Both the position numbers and the translations under genes were made by a program. From Halovenus sp. (GTDB taxonomy: Archaea; Halobacteriota; Halobacteria; Halobacteriales; Haloarculaceae), in NCBI GenBank assembly GCA_003551945.1, contig PUNZ01000177.1, forward strand, positions 1 through 7,275: a stretch of DNA of 7,275 nt. The letters run 5' to 3'. The notes beneath the pieces were generated by a model. That model did no database searches. It was given only the letters and a program-made list of their open reading frames with translations, and had not been told where the DNA came from. Shown piece after piece: positions 1-5,892 of the stretch (the first letter of the stretch is position 1; each line of letters opens with the position of its first letter).

Positions 1-60
1 CGGACAGCCGATGGCGAAACAGTGAGCGAACAGGTGTTCGACCCAGACGATGTCTACTGA
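1..60 (+). CDS. 3' end of an upstream gene, product unknown
   Basis: An open frame runs from the first base to a TGA at 58-60 and encodes 19 residues ending in ...FDPDDVY. The acidic composition and its 11-nt overlap with the next start codon (ATG at 50) suggest the last codons of a real gene in the same transcription unit. No domain is visible in so short a piece, so no function is proposed. The overlap suggests translational coupling with the coiled-coil protein gene that follows. Confidence 0.6.
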   Translation, partial: RTADGETVSEQVFDPDDVY

Positions 61-1183
61 ATACGCACACCAAGATGACCCAGTTGCACAGCTCAACGAT
101 GCACAAAAGCGACGACAACAGGCAAAAAAACGAGTCGATGAGATTGGGCAGGATGAGCTTGAAGAGCTAGCCGAAGCCTACAACGGCTTCGTGGCGTTGC
201 TTGAACGGTACGAAGACCAAGTCGTTGGCGACGAGGGTGACTTTCAGACGAATATCGAGTTCCAGAGCCAGATTGCCGAGTTTACCGAGGAGCTTTCGGA
301 CGATATTTTGCAGGCAGACATCTTCGATGCGTGCAACGAGCATCTCAAACAGCGGTGGTTCAAAACCGCCCATTTCGAGCACGTCTACGAGCAGTTGGAG
401 CCAGTGGCTGAGATGGTCGAACGCCTCGAAACGTACGAACAACGCCGGACAGAGTACCGGGAGGTACGGAAACAACTTGGACAGCGGATATACGAACTGG
501 AGGAGGAAATCAACGAACTCGAACGGCTCGTTCGGCTTGGAGATGCCGACCTTGACGCGCCAACCGAGCGTCTCCGTGAGCCAATCGAAGCCTACAACGA
601 TGCGGTGACAGACGCGTTTAGGGCGTTTCGACGGGACAGTTCGGCACGAGAGGTGCTCGCATTTCTAGAATCGACGACTGCGTATCCGCTTGTTCCCTTC
701 GAAAAGCCCCCAGATGAGCTCTCTGCGTTTGTCCGAAACAACCCTGTGGGTGACGAGCCACTCTCAACGCTCGTTGAGTATGCGGGCTATTCGCGGTCGA
801 AGCTGGACCACTATGTCGACAACCCGGACCAACTGAAACACATCGTGGGCGGGCAGAAAGTGTTCCTGTCAGGACTCGACGCAAAGCCACTACGGATTGA
901 CTGGCCACCGCCCTCGGCCGACAAGCTTCGGTATCGCTGTCGCGAACTCACGGCAGTAGTGAACCGCCTCGACCAAGACGTCGTTTCCCTCCTTCGAGCG
1001 GTTGAACAGCTCCCACGGGAGGCCAACTATCCACAACTTCGTAACAGCGTGCTAGCCCAAGAATCACTGACTGAGGAGGAACGAAAACGGATACAAAAAG
1101 AGGATATCGAAACACAGCTTTCCACAGCACGCGAGCGAAAAGCGCGGTTTGCCGACGCACTCGAATCAGCACCTGATAGCTAG
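50..1183 (+). CDS. Coiled-coil haloarchaeal protein of unknown function
   Basis: This 377-residue soluble protein has no signal peptide or membrane segment. Charged, Glu/Arg/Gln-rich helices dominate residues 15-60 and about 105-165, where heptad-like stretches such as YELEEEINELERLVRL predict coiled coil. A more globular middle part (about 170-310) holds aromatic and proline-containing stretches (AYPLVPFEKPPDEL, GYSRSKLDHYVDNP, IDWPPPSADKLRYRCREL). Another charged helix closes the protein (about 335-370). There is no Walker motif, zinc cluster or catalytic signature. From memory it resembles a conserved haloarchaeal family of unknown function (possibly DUF7118, not verified). The ATG at 50 overlaps the upstream stop, and an AGGTG at 31-35 is a weak, distant ribosome-binding candidate. 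Coupling to the preceding gene suggests a shared process, but nothing shows which one. Gene reality is near certain; function is unknown. Confidence 0.9.
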   Translation: MSTEYAHQDDPVAQLNDAQKRRQQAKKRVDEIGQDELEELAEAYNGFVALLERYEDQVVGDEGDFQTNIEFQSQIAEFTEELSDDILQADIFDACNEHLKQRWFKTAHFEHVYEQLEPVAEMVERLETYEQRRTEYREVRKQLGQRIYELEEEINELERLVRLGDADLDAPTERLREPIEAYNDAVTDAFRAFRRDSSAREVLAFLESTTAYPLVPFEKPPDELSAFVRNNPVGDEPLSTLVEYAGYSRSKLDHYVDNPDQLKHIVGGQKVFLSGLDAKPLRIDWPPPSADKLRYRCRELTAVVNRLDQDVVSLLRAVEQLPREANYPQLRNSVLAQESLTEEERKRIQKEDIETQLSTARERKARFADALESAPDS

Positions 1184-1185
1184 CA

Positions 1186-1383
1186 TCACTCCGTCAGTTG
1201 TCTTCGGGCGTCCGTATGCGAAGAACGCGTGACCTCCGCGGCTTCAGTGGCTTCCTGCTCGTCAAAGATGCCGAGACTGGAGAGCGTCAAGAGGGTAATG
1301 CCGGCCATCTGGATGAGGTCGATATAGCCAGATAGACTGTCGTATCTGCTGCAACCATATGCTGACCGAACACTGGCGGTCAC
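1186..1383 (-). CDS. Possible small single-span membrane protein, perhaps frameshifted
   Basis: A minus-strand frame closes with TGA at 1188-1186, only 2 nt past the convergent coiled-coil gene. Read from GTG at 1383 it gives 65 residues: a polar start, a hydrophobic segment at about 21-40 (IDLIQMAGITLLTLSSLGIF) and an acidic/polar tail. By eye, third codon positions are mostly G or C from the hydrophobic part onward, which supports coding. The start is unclear. A TATA-like CATAATTTA (1393-1385) lies about 31 nt before an ATG at 1358-1356, the spacing of a leaderless transcript, but that ATG is in another frame (MVAADTTVYLAIS..., stopping after 23 codons). Either GTG 1383 is the start, or a net 1-nt deletion around 1320-1350 separated the ATG from its reading frame. 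I do not recognise the family. It lies 25 nt past the ATPase stop on the same strand. Confidence 0.42.
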   Translation of the reverse strand: MTASVRSAYGCSRYDSLSGYIDLIQMAGITLLTLSSLGIFDEQEATEAAEVTRSSHTDARRQLTE

Positions 1384-1384
1384 G

Positions 1385-1393
1385 TAAATTATG
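1385..1393 (-). promoter_or_regulatory. TATA-like box upstream of the small ORF
   Basis: On the minus strand this reads CATAATTTA, the most AT-rich short stretch of the 1184-1408 interval. Its centre is about 31 nt before the ATG at 1358, near the usual haloarchaeal TATA-to-start distance for a leaderless mRNA, and 15 nt past the stop of the KaiC-like gene. It would let the small ORF be transcribed separately. It is too close to GTG 1383 to drive a transcript that includes that codon, and this conflict is the main reason to doubt the GTG start. Confidence 0.35.
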
Positions 1394-1408
1394 TTGCACG
1401 AAACAGCG

Positions 1409-2596
1409 TCAGAAGAGATTCGCCTGTTGGTAGACTGAAATACCACCTTCAGTCAGTTCGTACGGTTTAGTCTGGCGAGAGTGGTTGGCGTTTCGAATCT
1501 TCTGTATCTCGACGGCCAGTCGCGTCTCCTGCATATCACCACGAACATACCGGAGGACGAACACAGCATCTGTCAGATACTCAATTATTCCGTGCCGGGA
1601 GGCATAGGCGTTTGTCTCACTGGCCTCGCTCGTCAGAAACGTCGTGACACCAGCTTTTTTTAGCGACCGGGTGAAATCGAAGACCTCAGTCCGCCGTTTG
1701 GCGACGTTATCGTACATCATCTCAAGCAACGAGACCGAATCAAGGACGAGTCGGTCGGCACCAAAATCCTGAATGAGTTGTGGCAGTTCTGCCTGAATAT
1801 TATCCAGGCTGTTTGCCATCTCGACGGGGTCTAAATCGACGATAGCGAGCATATCCTTCTCCTCGTATTCAGCCAGTTCCCATCCCCACTCGCTCCCGGT
1901 TTCAATCATCGCCTCGTGGCTCTGTTCAAGCGTGATGAAAACGCCTTTTTCACCCTGCTGTAAGCCATGGTGGAGGAACTGTAATCCGAAGGTTGTTTTT
2001 CCGGTTCCAGCACCCCCAATCGCCACCATCAGGTGTCGTCGAGGGATGCCACCTTGAATCATCTTGTCAAGGCCATTGATACCAAGGTCAAGTCGAGCGA
2101 TATCCGACTCGAAGTCCTCATCCGAGAACTCTTCTTCATCCGGACCTGCCGCCTCGAATCCACTAAATCCCTCGTCATCGAACAGCCCTTCGGTGTCGCT
2201 ATCGGTTGAGTCCGCCCACGAACTACTGGAGGTGCTCACTTCTGGGTCTGCTGTCGCGGGTGAGTCATCCTCGTCACCGTCGGTGAACGGGTCATCGATG
2301 CCTTCAGTTGCCGAGCCAAACGCTTCGGCGGCATCCGCTGGGTCGGTCCACGGCCCACTGCTGTCGGCGTCAGTCGGTTCCGCCTCCTCGTCAGTATCGA
2401 CCTGTGCCATCCACGACTCCGCAGCTGCATCAACGTCACTTGGTGAGTTGGCCATCCGTTCGGACTCGTTCATCTCCGTATCGGACGAGCGCTTCTCAGC
2501 TGAGTCGGTGTCTGAGGGCTCCGAATCCGACGACTGACCGGCTTCTTTGAGGCCTTGTTCGAACCAGTCGTCGTCGGAGTCTTCTTGTTCGCTCAT
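1409..2596 (-). CDS. KaiC-like RecA-superfamily ATPase with long acidic N-terminal extension
   Basis: This 395-residue protein has two parts. Residues 1-165 are low-complexity and very rich in Asp, Glu, Ser and Thr, and so probably disordered. Residues 166-395 form one KaiC/RecA-type ATPase domain: LDLGINGLDKMIQGGIPR leads into Walker A GGAGTGKTT (194-202, Lys200). The strand VFITLEQS carries Glu224, the expected catalytic Glu, and Walker B is RLVLD (282-286, Asp286). Near the end, KIR (366-368) in EIQKIRNANHSRQTKPYEL matches the KaiC intersubunit Lys-x-Arg pattern. The position after Glu224 is Gln, where KaiC has a second Glu. Two-domain cyanobacterial KaiC is about 520 residues; this is a single-domain archaeal type. 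Such proteins commonly form ATP-driven hexameric regulators, and some haloarchaeal homologues (Cir proteins) vary with light-dark cycles, but the partner here is unknown. It is transcribed divergently from the rhomboid gene. ATG 2596 opens directly into the acidic tail, and there is no better downstream start before the ATPase domain. Confidence 0.93.
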   Translation of the reverse strand: MSEQEDSDDDWFEQGLKEAGQSSDSEPSDTDSAEKRSSDTEMNESERMANSPSDVDAAAESWMAQVDTDEEAEPTDADSSGPWTDPADAAEAFGSATEGIDDPFTDGDEDDSPATADPEVSTSSSSWADSTDSDTEGLFDDEGFSGFEAAGPDEEEFSDEDFESDIARLDLGINGLDKMIQGGIPRRHLMVAIGGAGTGKTTFGLQFLHHGLQQGEKGVFITLEQSHEAMIETGSEWGWELAEYEEKDMLAIVDLDPVEMANSLDNIQAELPQLIQDFGADRLVLDSVSLLEMMYDNVAKRRTEVFDFTRSLKKAGVTTFLTSEASETNAYASRHGIIEYLTDAVFVLRYVRGDMQETRLAVEIQKIRNANHSRQTKPYELTEGGISVYQQANLF

Positions 2597-2638
2597 TGTC
2601 GTCGACCTTCAGTCGTATGTGGAGGTTGTCGCCCGAAG

Positions 2639-2646
2639 GGATTAAC
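2639..2646 (-). promoter_or_regulatory. Tentative TATA-like element for the KaiC-like gene
   Basis: The minus strand reads GTTAATCC here, 43-50 nt before the ATG at 2596. Transcription would start near 2615 and give a leader of about 20 nt containing AAGGTC, a weak Shine-Dalgarno match about 8 nt before the start codon. The match to a haloarchaeal TATA box is modest and no better candidate lies at the leaderless distance, so this is tentative. Confidence 0.25.
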
Positions 2647-2649
2647 GTT

Positions 2650-2691
2650 GGCCCCCGAGTGACACCTAAGCACAACCTCTTTGCGGGGGCC
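2650..2691. repeat. 8-bp GC-rich inverted repeat in the divergent promoter region
   Basis: GGCCCCCG at 2650-2657 and CGGGGGCC at 2684-2691 are exact reverse complements separated by 26 nt. They lie in the 112-nt gap between the divergent KaiC-like and rhomboid genes and flank CCTAAGCA (2665-2672), the only TATA-like stretch for the plus-strand gene. As DNA this could be a two-site operator with half-sites about three helical turns apart. As RNA the arms could only pair if transcription began before 2650. Function is inferred from position only. Confidence 0.5.
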
Positions 2692-2708
2692 TTCCCAACA
2701 GTGAGACA

Positions 2709-3632
2709 ATGGCTGAGTGCGACGTTTGCGGTGAGCGAGTCAGTATGCCGTATCAGTGCCGGCACTGCGGGGGAACGTTCTGTGCCGAGCACCGGCTTCC
2801 GGAGGCCCACGACTGTCCGGGACTGAAACAGTGGGAGCAATCCGGGCCGGTCTTCGACAGCGGGTTCGATACGACAGTTGGGAACACTAAGACAGAGAAA
2901 GGGCTCGCTGCCAAACTGGGAATCGATACTGGGCCGGGCGGGCCGCTTGCGTATTTCCGCGGGAATATGACCTACGTCTTTCTCGGCTTGATGTGGGTCA
3001 CATTTTTGCTACAGACCGTTGTCCTCGCAGTCGTTCCCGGCCTCCACGACAGCCTTTTTGTCTTCTCTCCCGAGAACCCATTCTACGTCTGGACGTGGGT
3101 AACCTCAATCTTTGCTCACGGCGGGGTCTTACACATTGTCTTTAACAGCATCGTCATCTACTTTTTCGGCCGACTGGTCGAGCAGTATCTCGGCTGGCAG
3201 AAGTTCGCCGCGTTGTTTATCGTCAGCGGCATCCTCGCTGGGGGCGGCCAGGTGCTGTCGAATATGCTCATCGACGTCCCTATCGGCGTCGTCGGAGCAA
3301 GCGGGGCAGCCCTTGCCTTGCTCGGCGTCCTCACCGTCCTGAACCCCAATCTGACGGTCTATCTCTATTTTGTCCTGCCGCTCCCAATCTGGGTACTCAG
3401 CGGCGGAACCGTTGCCATCAGCCTCTTTCTTATCGTCGGCGGTGACCCTGGTGCCGGGGGCATTGCACACATGGCCCACCTCGTGGGTATTCTCGTGGGG
3501 CTCGCGTACGGAAAACACATCAGCGGAAGCGTCCGGATTCCAAGTCAGATGCAGTTCGGTGGCGGTGGCCCTGGCGGCGGAATGCCACCAGGCCCTGGCG
3601 GCCCAGGCGGCCCCGGCAGAAGGCGGTTCTGA
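2709..3632 (+). CDS. Rhomboid-family intramembrane serine protease with N-terminal AN1 zinc finger
   Basis: This 307-residue membrane protease would cleave transmembrane substrates within the lipid bilayer. Residues 4-36 form a complete AN1 zinc finger: Cys4, Cys7, Cys17, Cys20, Cys25, His28, His34, Cys36. A polar linker reaches about residue 85, and then about six hydrophobic segments make the rhomboid core (about 88-268). The HGGVLHIVFN motif supplies His142 and Asn146 (oxyanion side), GVVGASGA holds nucleophile Ser198, and AHMAHLVG holds catalytic His257, so the Ser/His dyad is intact. A Gly/Pro-rich tail (284-303) ends in GRRRF. A Haloferax volcanii rhomboid (RhoII) affects S-layer N-glycosylation; orthology is not established here. 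The ATG at 2709 starts exactly at the zinc finger, and GTGA at 2701-2704 is only a weak ribosome-binding candidate. The gene's stop overlaps the endonuclease V start by one base, so the two are probably co-expressed. Confidence 0.95.
   Translation: MAECDVCGERVSMPYQCRHCGGTFCAEHRLPEAHDCPGLKQWEQSGPVFDSGFDTTVGNTKTEKGLAAKLGIDTGPGGPLAYFRGNMTYVFLGLMWVTFLLQTVVLAVVPGLHDSLFVFSPENPFYVWTWVTSIFAHGGVLHIVFNSIVIYFFGRLVEQYLGWQKFAALFIVSGILAGGGQVLSNMLIDVPIGVVGASGAALALLGVLTVLNPNLTVYLYFVLPLPIWVLSGGTVAISLFLIVGGDPGAGGIAHMAHLVGILVGLAYGKHISGSVRIPSQMQFGGGGPGGGMPPGPGGPGGPGRRRF
3558..3617 (+). repeat. Gly/Pro low-complexity tail-coding repeat of the rhomboid
   Basis: The end of the rhomboid gene encodes about 20 residues made almost only of Gly and Pro (residues 284-303). 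At DNA level GGCCCTGGCGGC occurs exactly at 3567-3578 and again at 3591-3602, and a related GCCCAGGCGGCC follows at 3601-3612. Such short GC-rich repeats can change length by slippage, so tail length may vary between strains. The tail lies beyond the last membrane segment and is probably flexible. Confidence 0.7.
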
Positions 3633-4381
3633 TGGGGCTCTCAGTCGTTCGACCCGAGTTTGTCCCCAACCCTTCTCTGTCGCGTACGGAGATGGAGTCG
3701 CTACAAGTCGAGATTAGCAACGTAGCAAGCTTTGAGGACGCATTCGACGAACCGTTGACAGCAGCCACTCTGCTGCGCTCGCCGCCGGTCGTCGCCGGTA
3801 TTGACCAGGCATTTGCTGGCGACCAGGCAACCAGCGCCGTCGTCGTGATGCAGGCTGGTACCGTTATCGAGCGCGCACACGCGACAACCGATGTCAAAAT
3901 TCCATACATCCCCGGCCTGTTGAGTTTCCGGGAAGGAAACTCGATACTGGAAGCGCTTGCGAACCTTGAGACGACACCGGATATCCTCCTGATTGACGGC
4001 AGCGGCCGTATCCACTTTCGAGAAGCAGGGCTTGCGACCCATATCGGCGTGACCGTCGACTGTCCAGCTATCGGTGTCGCGAAATCGCTGCTGTGTGGGA
4101 CCCCAACAGAGGCGCTTGAGAGTCCGCTCCCGGAAGGAGAGAGGGTACCGATCAAAGCGGATGGGTCCGTGACCGCACGGGACGGAACGGTCATCGGCTA
4201 TGCGCTCCAGACCAAGCAGTATGACTCCGGCAGTCGGTATATTAACCCGGTCTATGTCAGTCCGGGCCACCGCGTCAGCGCTGAGACAGCAGCCAGCCTT
4301 GTACAGCAGTTCACACAGGGGTACAAGCTCCCAGAGCCGATTCGGTTGGCCGACCAGTATGCAGGAGAGTTAACCAGCTAG
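3632..4381 (+). CDS. nfi: Endonuclease V (deoxyinosine 3' endonuclease)
   Basis: This 249-residue cytoplasmic nuclease would nick the strand one phosphodiester 3' of a deaminated adenine (hypoxanthine), starting repair; some family members act on inosine-containing RNA. The active-site set is complete. VAGIDQAF gives Asp58, PYIPG gives wedge residue Tyr92, FRE gives Glu101, LLIDGSGRIH gives Asp122, GVAKS gives Lys151, and SPGHRVS gives His213. Spacing of Tyr92, Glu101, Asp122 and Lys151 matches Thermotoga Tyr80, Glu89, Asp110 and Lys139. HFREAGLATH replaces the bacterial HPRxxGxASH form. The length is slightly above bacterial enzymes (about 220-225) because of an N-terminal extension of about 20 residues. 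The ATG at 3632 overlaps the rhomboid stop as TGATG, implying translational coupling. GAAGGCGG at 3619-3626 could serve as a weak ribosome-binding site. Confidence 0.95.
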   Translation: MGLSVVRPEFVPNPSLSRTEMESLQVEISNVASFEDAFDEPLTAATLLRSPPVVAGIDQAFAGDQATSAVVVMQAGTVIERAHATTDVKIPYIPGLLSFREGNSILEALANLETTPDILLIDGSGRIHFREAGLATHIGVTVDCPAIGVAKSLLCGTPTEALESPLPEGERVPIKADGSVTARDGTVIGYALQTKQYDSGSRYINPVYVSPGHRVSAETAASLVQQFTQGYKLPEPIRLADQYAGELTS

Positions 4382-4430
4382 CCAGTCTCCGCTAAATCGA
4401 GGGCCACAAGAGTCGCCGGGAAACGAGTGC

Positions 4431-4436
4431 TTATTG
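4431..4436 (+). promoter_or_regulatory. TATA-like box for leaderless thiD-thiN mRNA
   Basis: TTATTG is centred about 27 nt before the ATG at 4460, the spacing expected if transcription starts at or next to the start codon. This decides the start: an in-frame GTG at 4427 would place the promoter inside the coding region and add a hydrophobic stretch (LIVWLYILVI) foreign to ThiD. A leaderless mRNA leaves no room for a thiamine pyrophosphate riboswitch, so any thiamine control would act at the promoter. No clear operator palindrome was seen in 4382-4459. Confidence 0.6.
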
Positions 4437-4459
4437 TTTGGTTGTACATCCTAGTAATT

Positions 4460-5848
4460 ATGAAGCGGATAGCCCCGCGACAACCAGCACCGACCAGCCG
4501 ACCACTCGCGCTGACGATTGCAGGGAGCGACTCGGGCGGGGGCGCTGGGATTCAAGCCGACCTGAAAACGATGGAAGCGGCAGGTGTGTTCGGAACGAGC
4601 GTCATCACGAGTGTGACGGCACAAAACACACAGGCCGTCGAATCAACGCACGTACTGCCAGCCGAGGAGGTTGACGCCCAACTGTCGGCTGTCTTCGCTG
4701 ATTTTGCTGTGCAAGCGGTCAAAACGGGGATGCTCGCAACGACGGAGCTTGTTGAACTCGTCACGGAATGGATTCAGAGACAGGAGATTCCGGCCGTCAT
4801 CGACCCCGTGATGGTCGCCGCCTCGGGTGATAGGTTGCTTGAGCCAGAAGCGGAACAGGCTTACAAACGGCTTATCGCATCGGCAACAGTCGTGACACCG
4901 AACGCAGATGAGGCAGCGGTGTTAACCGATATCGACCCAGAGACACCGGCTGATTTACAGTCAGCTGGCGAGCAGTTGTGTGCACTGGGGGCGGACGCCG
5001 CACTCGTAAAGGGTGGTCATCTCTCCGGTGAGCAGGTAACCGACGTGCTGGTAACGGATGACGGCGGTGAGTTCAGTGTGACAGAGTTTACTCATCCCCG
5101 CGTTCAAAATGCCGCAACACACGGCTCTGGCTGTACCCTCGCTAGCGCAATTACAGCACAGCTAGCACACGGAGATTCGCTGGAATCGGCCGTTGAGCGA
5201 GGTGTCAACCAGCTTTCCCGGGCAATTCGCTATCACCACGCTGTGGGCTCAAGCGGTGCGGTACACCACAGTGTCACATTGCAAGAACAGGGCTCGCGGA
5301 CCGAGGCACTCCACGCAGTAGAAGACGGTGTTCGCCAGCTACAGAAAGAACAGTGGGGAGAGAGTTCCCTTGAGGCGATTATTCCCGACGGCGGGATGCA
5401 GTTTGTGGGAGCAACACCGTACGCCGAGACCGTTGACGAGGTTGCGGCAATTGACGGACGACTGACCGGGACAAGCATGGGTGTGCGCGATACCCACGGC
5501 GTCAGATTCGGTGCATCCAGTCACATGGCCCGGTTGTTGCTGGCTGCCAGAGAGTTCGACTCCACACTCAGATTTGCAGCAAATTGTCGCTATAATGACC
5601 GAGTACAGGCGGTGCTCGACAAGCAGGACTGGACAGTGGCCTCGATTGACCAAACAGCAGAGGAGGATTCCCCTACAATATCAGAGGAACTGAGCCAAGC
5701 ATTCGAAGCAACAGCCGAAACGCCAGCGGCTCTCGTCGATGATAGGGCACACGGGAAAGAGCCGATGACCAGATTGCTTGCGACTGACACAACAACCCTC
5801 GTTCAGCGGTTGCAGACGATTGCAGCGGCTACAACACCCAAACAGTGA
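4460..5848 (+). CDS. thiD: Bifunctional HMP/HMP-P kinase ThiD fused to thiamine-phosphate synthase ThiN
   Basis: From ATG 4460 this is 462 residues. The N-terminal domain (about 14-265) is ThiD, a ribokinase-fold enzyme that phosphorylates hydroxymethylpyrimidine (phosphate) to the pyrophosphate. It has AGSDSGGGAGIQADLK (21-36) at the pyrimidine site, DPVMVA (115-120), LVKGGH (182-187) and HGSGCT (221-226), the anion-hole/catalytic cysteine loop. The C-terminal domain (about 280-450) is ThiN, the archaeal replacement for ThiE that joins the pyrimidine and thiazole phosphates into thiamine phosphate. It shows AIIPDGGMQFVGATPYAE, then RFGASSHMARLLLAARE, with FGASSHMAR at 350-358, and KEPMTRLL near 433-440. 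The fusion lets one polypeptide carry two consecutive steps. The start is chosen from the TATA-like box 27 nt upstream. The gene appears to be its own transcription unit, between endonuclease V and the metallo-hydrolase. An apparently intact ThiN domain with its neighbouring ThiD argues for an enzyme rather than the DNA-binding ThiR regulator. Confidence 0.95.
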   Translation: MKRIAPRQPAPTSRPLALTIAGSDSGGGAGIQADLKTMEAAGVFGTSVITSVTAQNTQAVESTHVLPAEEVDAQLSAVFADFAVQAVKTGMLATTELVELVTEWIQRQEIPAVIDPVMVAASGDRLLEPEAEQAYKRLIASATVVTPNADEAAVLTDIDPETPADLQSAGEQLCALGADAALVKGGHLSGEQVTDVLVTDDGGEFSVTEFTHPRVQNAATHGSGCTLASAITAQLAHGDSLESAVERGVNQLSRAIRYHHAVGSSGAVHHSVTLQEQGSRTEALHAVEDGVRQLQKEQWGESSLEAIIPDGGMQFVGATPYAETVDEVAAIDGRLTGTSMGVRDTHGVRFGASSHMARLLLAAREFDSTLRFAANCRYNDRVQAVLDKQDWTVASIDQTAEEDSPTISEELSQAFEATAETPAALVDDRAHGKEPMTRLLATDTTTLVQRLQTIAAATTPKQ

Positions 5849-5863
5849 CACCCACCGGTTCAG

Positions 5864-5868
5864 TTTTA
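5864..5868 (+). promoter_or_regulatory. TATA-like box for leaderless MBL-fold hydrolase mRNA
   Basis: TTTTA (within CAGTTTTAGT) is centred 27 nt before the ATG at 5893, as for the thiD-thiN gene. It sits in the 44-nt gap after the thiD-thiN stop, so the hydrolase probably has its own promoter. The same T-run could also help end the upstream transcript. An ATG at 5886 is in another frame and does not open the hydrolase. Confidence 0.55.
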
Positions 5869-5892
5869 GTGGTACCCATCAAATAATGGTAT

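Noticed and set aside
1184..1408. Search for mobile-element ends, tRNA or CRISPR repeats in the intergenic stretch
   Set aside because: No terminal inverted repeats, target duplications, cloverleaf or regularly spaced repeats were found; only the small ORF and its TATA-like box are supported.
1651..1663. A T-run (CTTTTTTTAGC) as a possible terminator
   Set aside because: It lies inside the KaiC-like coding region, on the strand opposite to that gene's transcription, and no plus-strand gene ends nearby.
2064..2537. A 157-residue plus-strand ORF very rich in Ser
   Set aside because: It is antisense to the acidic Asp/Glu/Ser region of the KaiC-like gene; its composition is that expected from reading GA-rich acidic codons on the other strand, and it has no domain or promoter.
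3129..3518. A 129-residue minus-strand ORF across the rhomboid core
   Set aside because: It lies opposite the catalytic membrane segments of a clearly real gene. Its acidic look arises from reading the hydrophobic codons in reverse.
3520..4270. Long minus-strand ORFs (224 and 189 residues) opposite endonuclease V
   Set aside because: They are shadows of the high-GC third-position bias of the endonuclease V gene, whose active-site residues are all present on the plus strand.
4427..4459. An upstream in-frame GTG start adding 11 hydrophobic residues to ThiD-ThiN
   Set aside because: The segment contains the TATA-like box, and the ThiD fold needs no such N-terminus; ATG 4460 at the leaderless distance fits better.
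5871..5892. An imperfect inverted repeat TACCCAT...ATGGTA near the MBL gene start
   Set aside because: Perfect pairing is only about 4 bp without a bulge, which is expected by chance in AT-rich promoter sequence.
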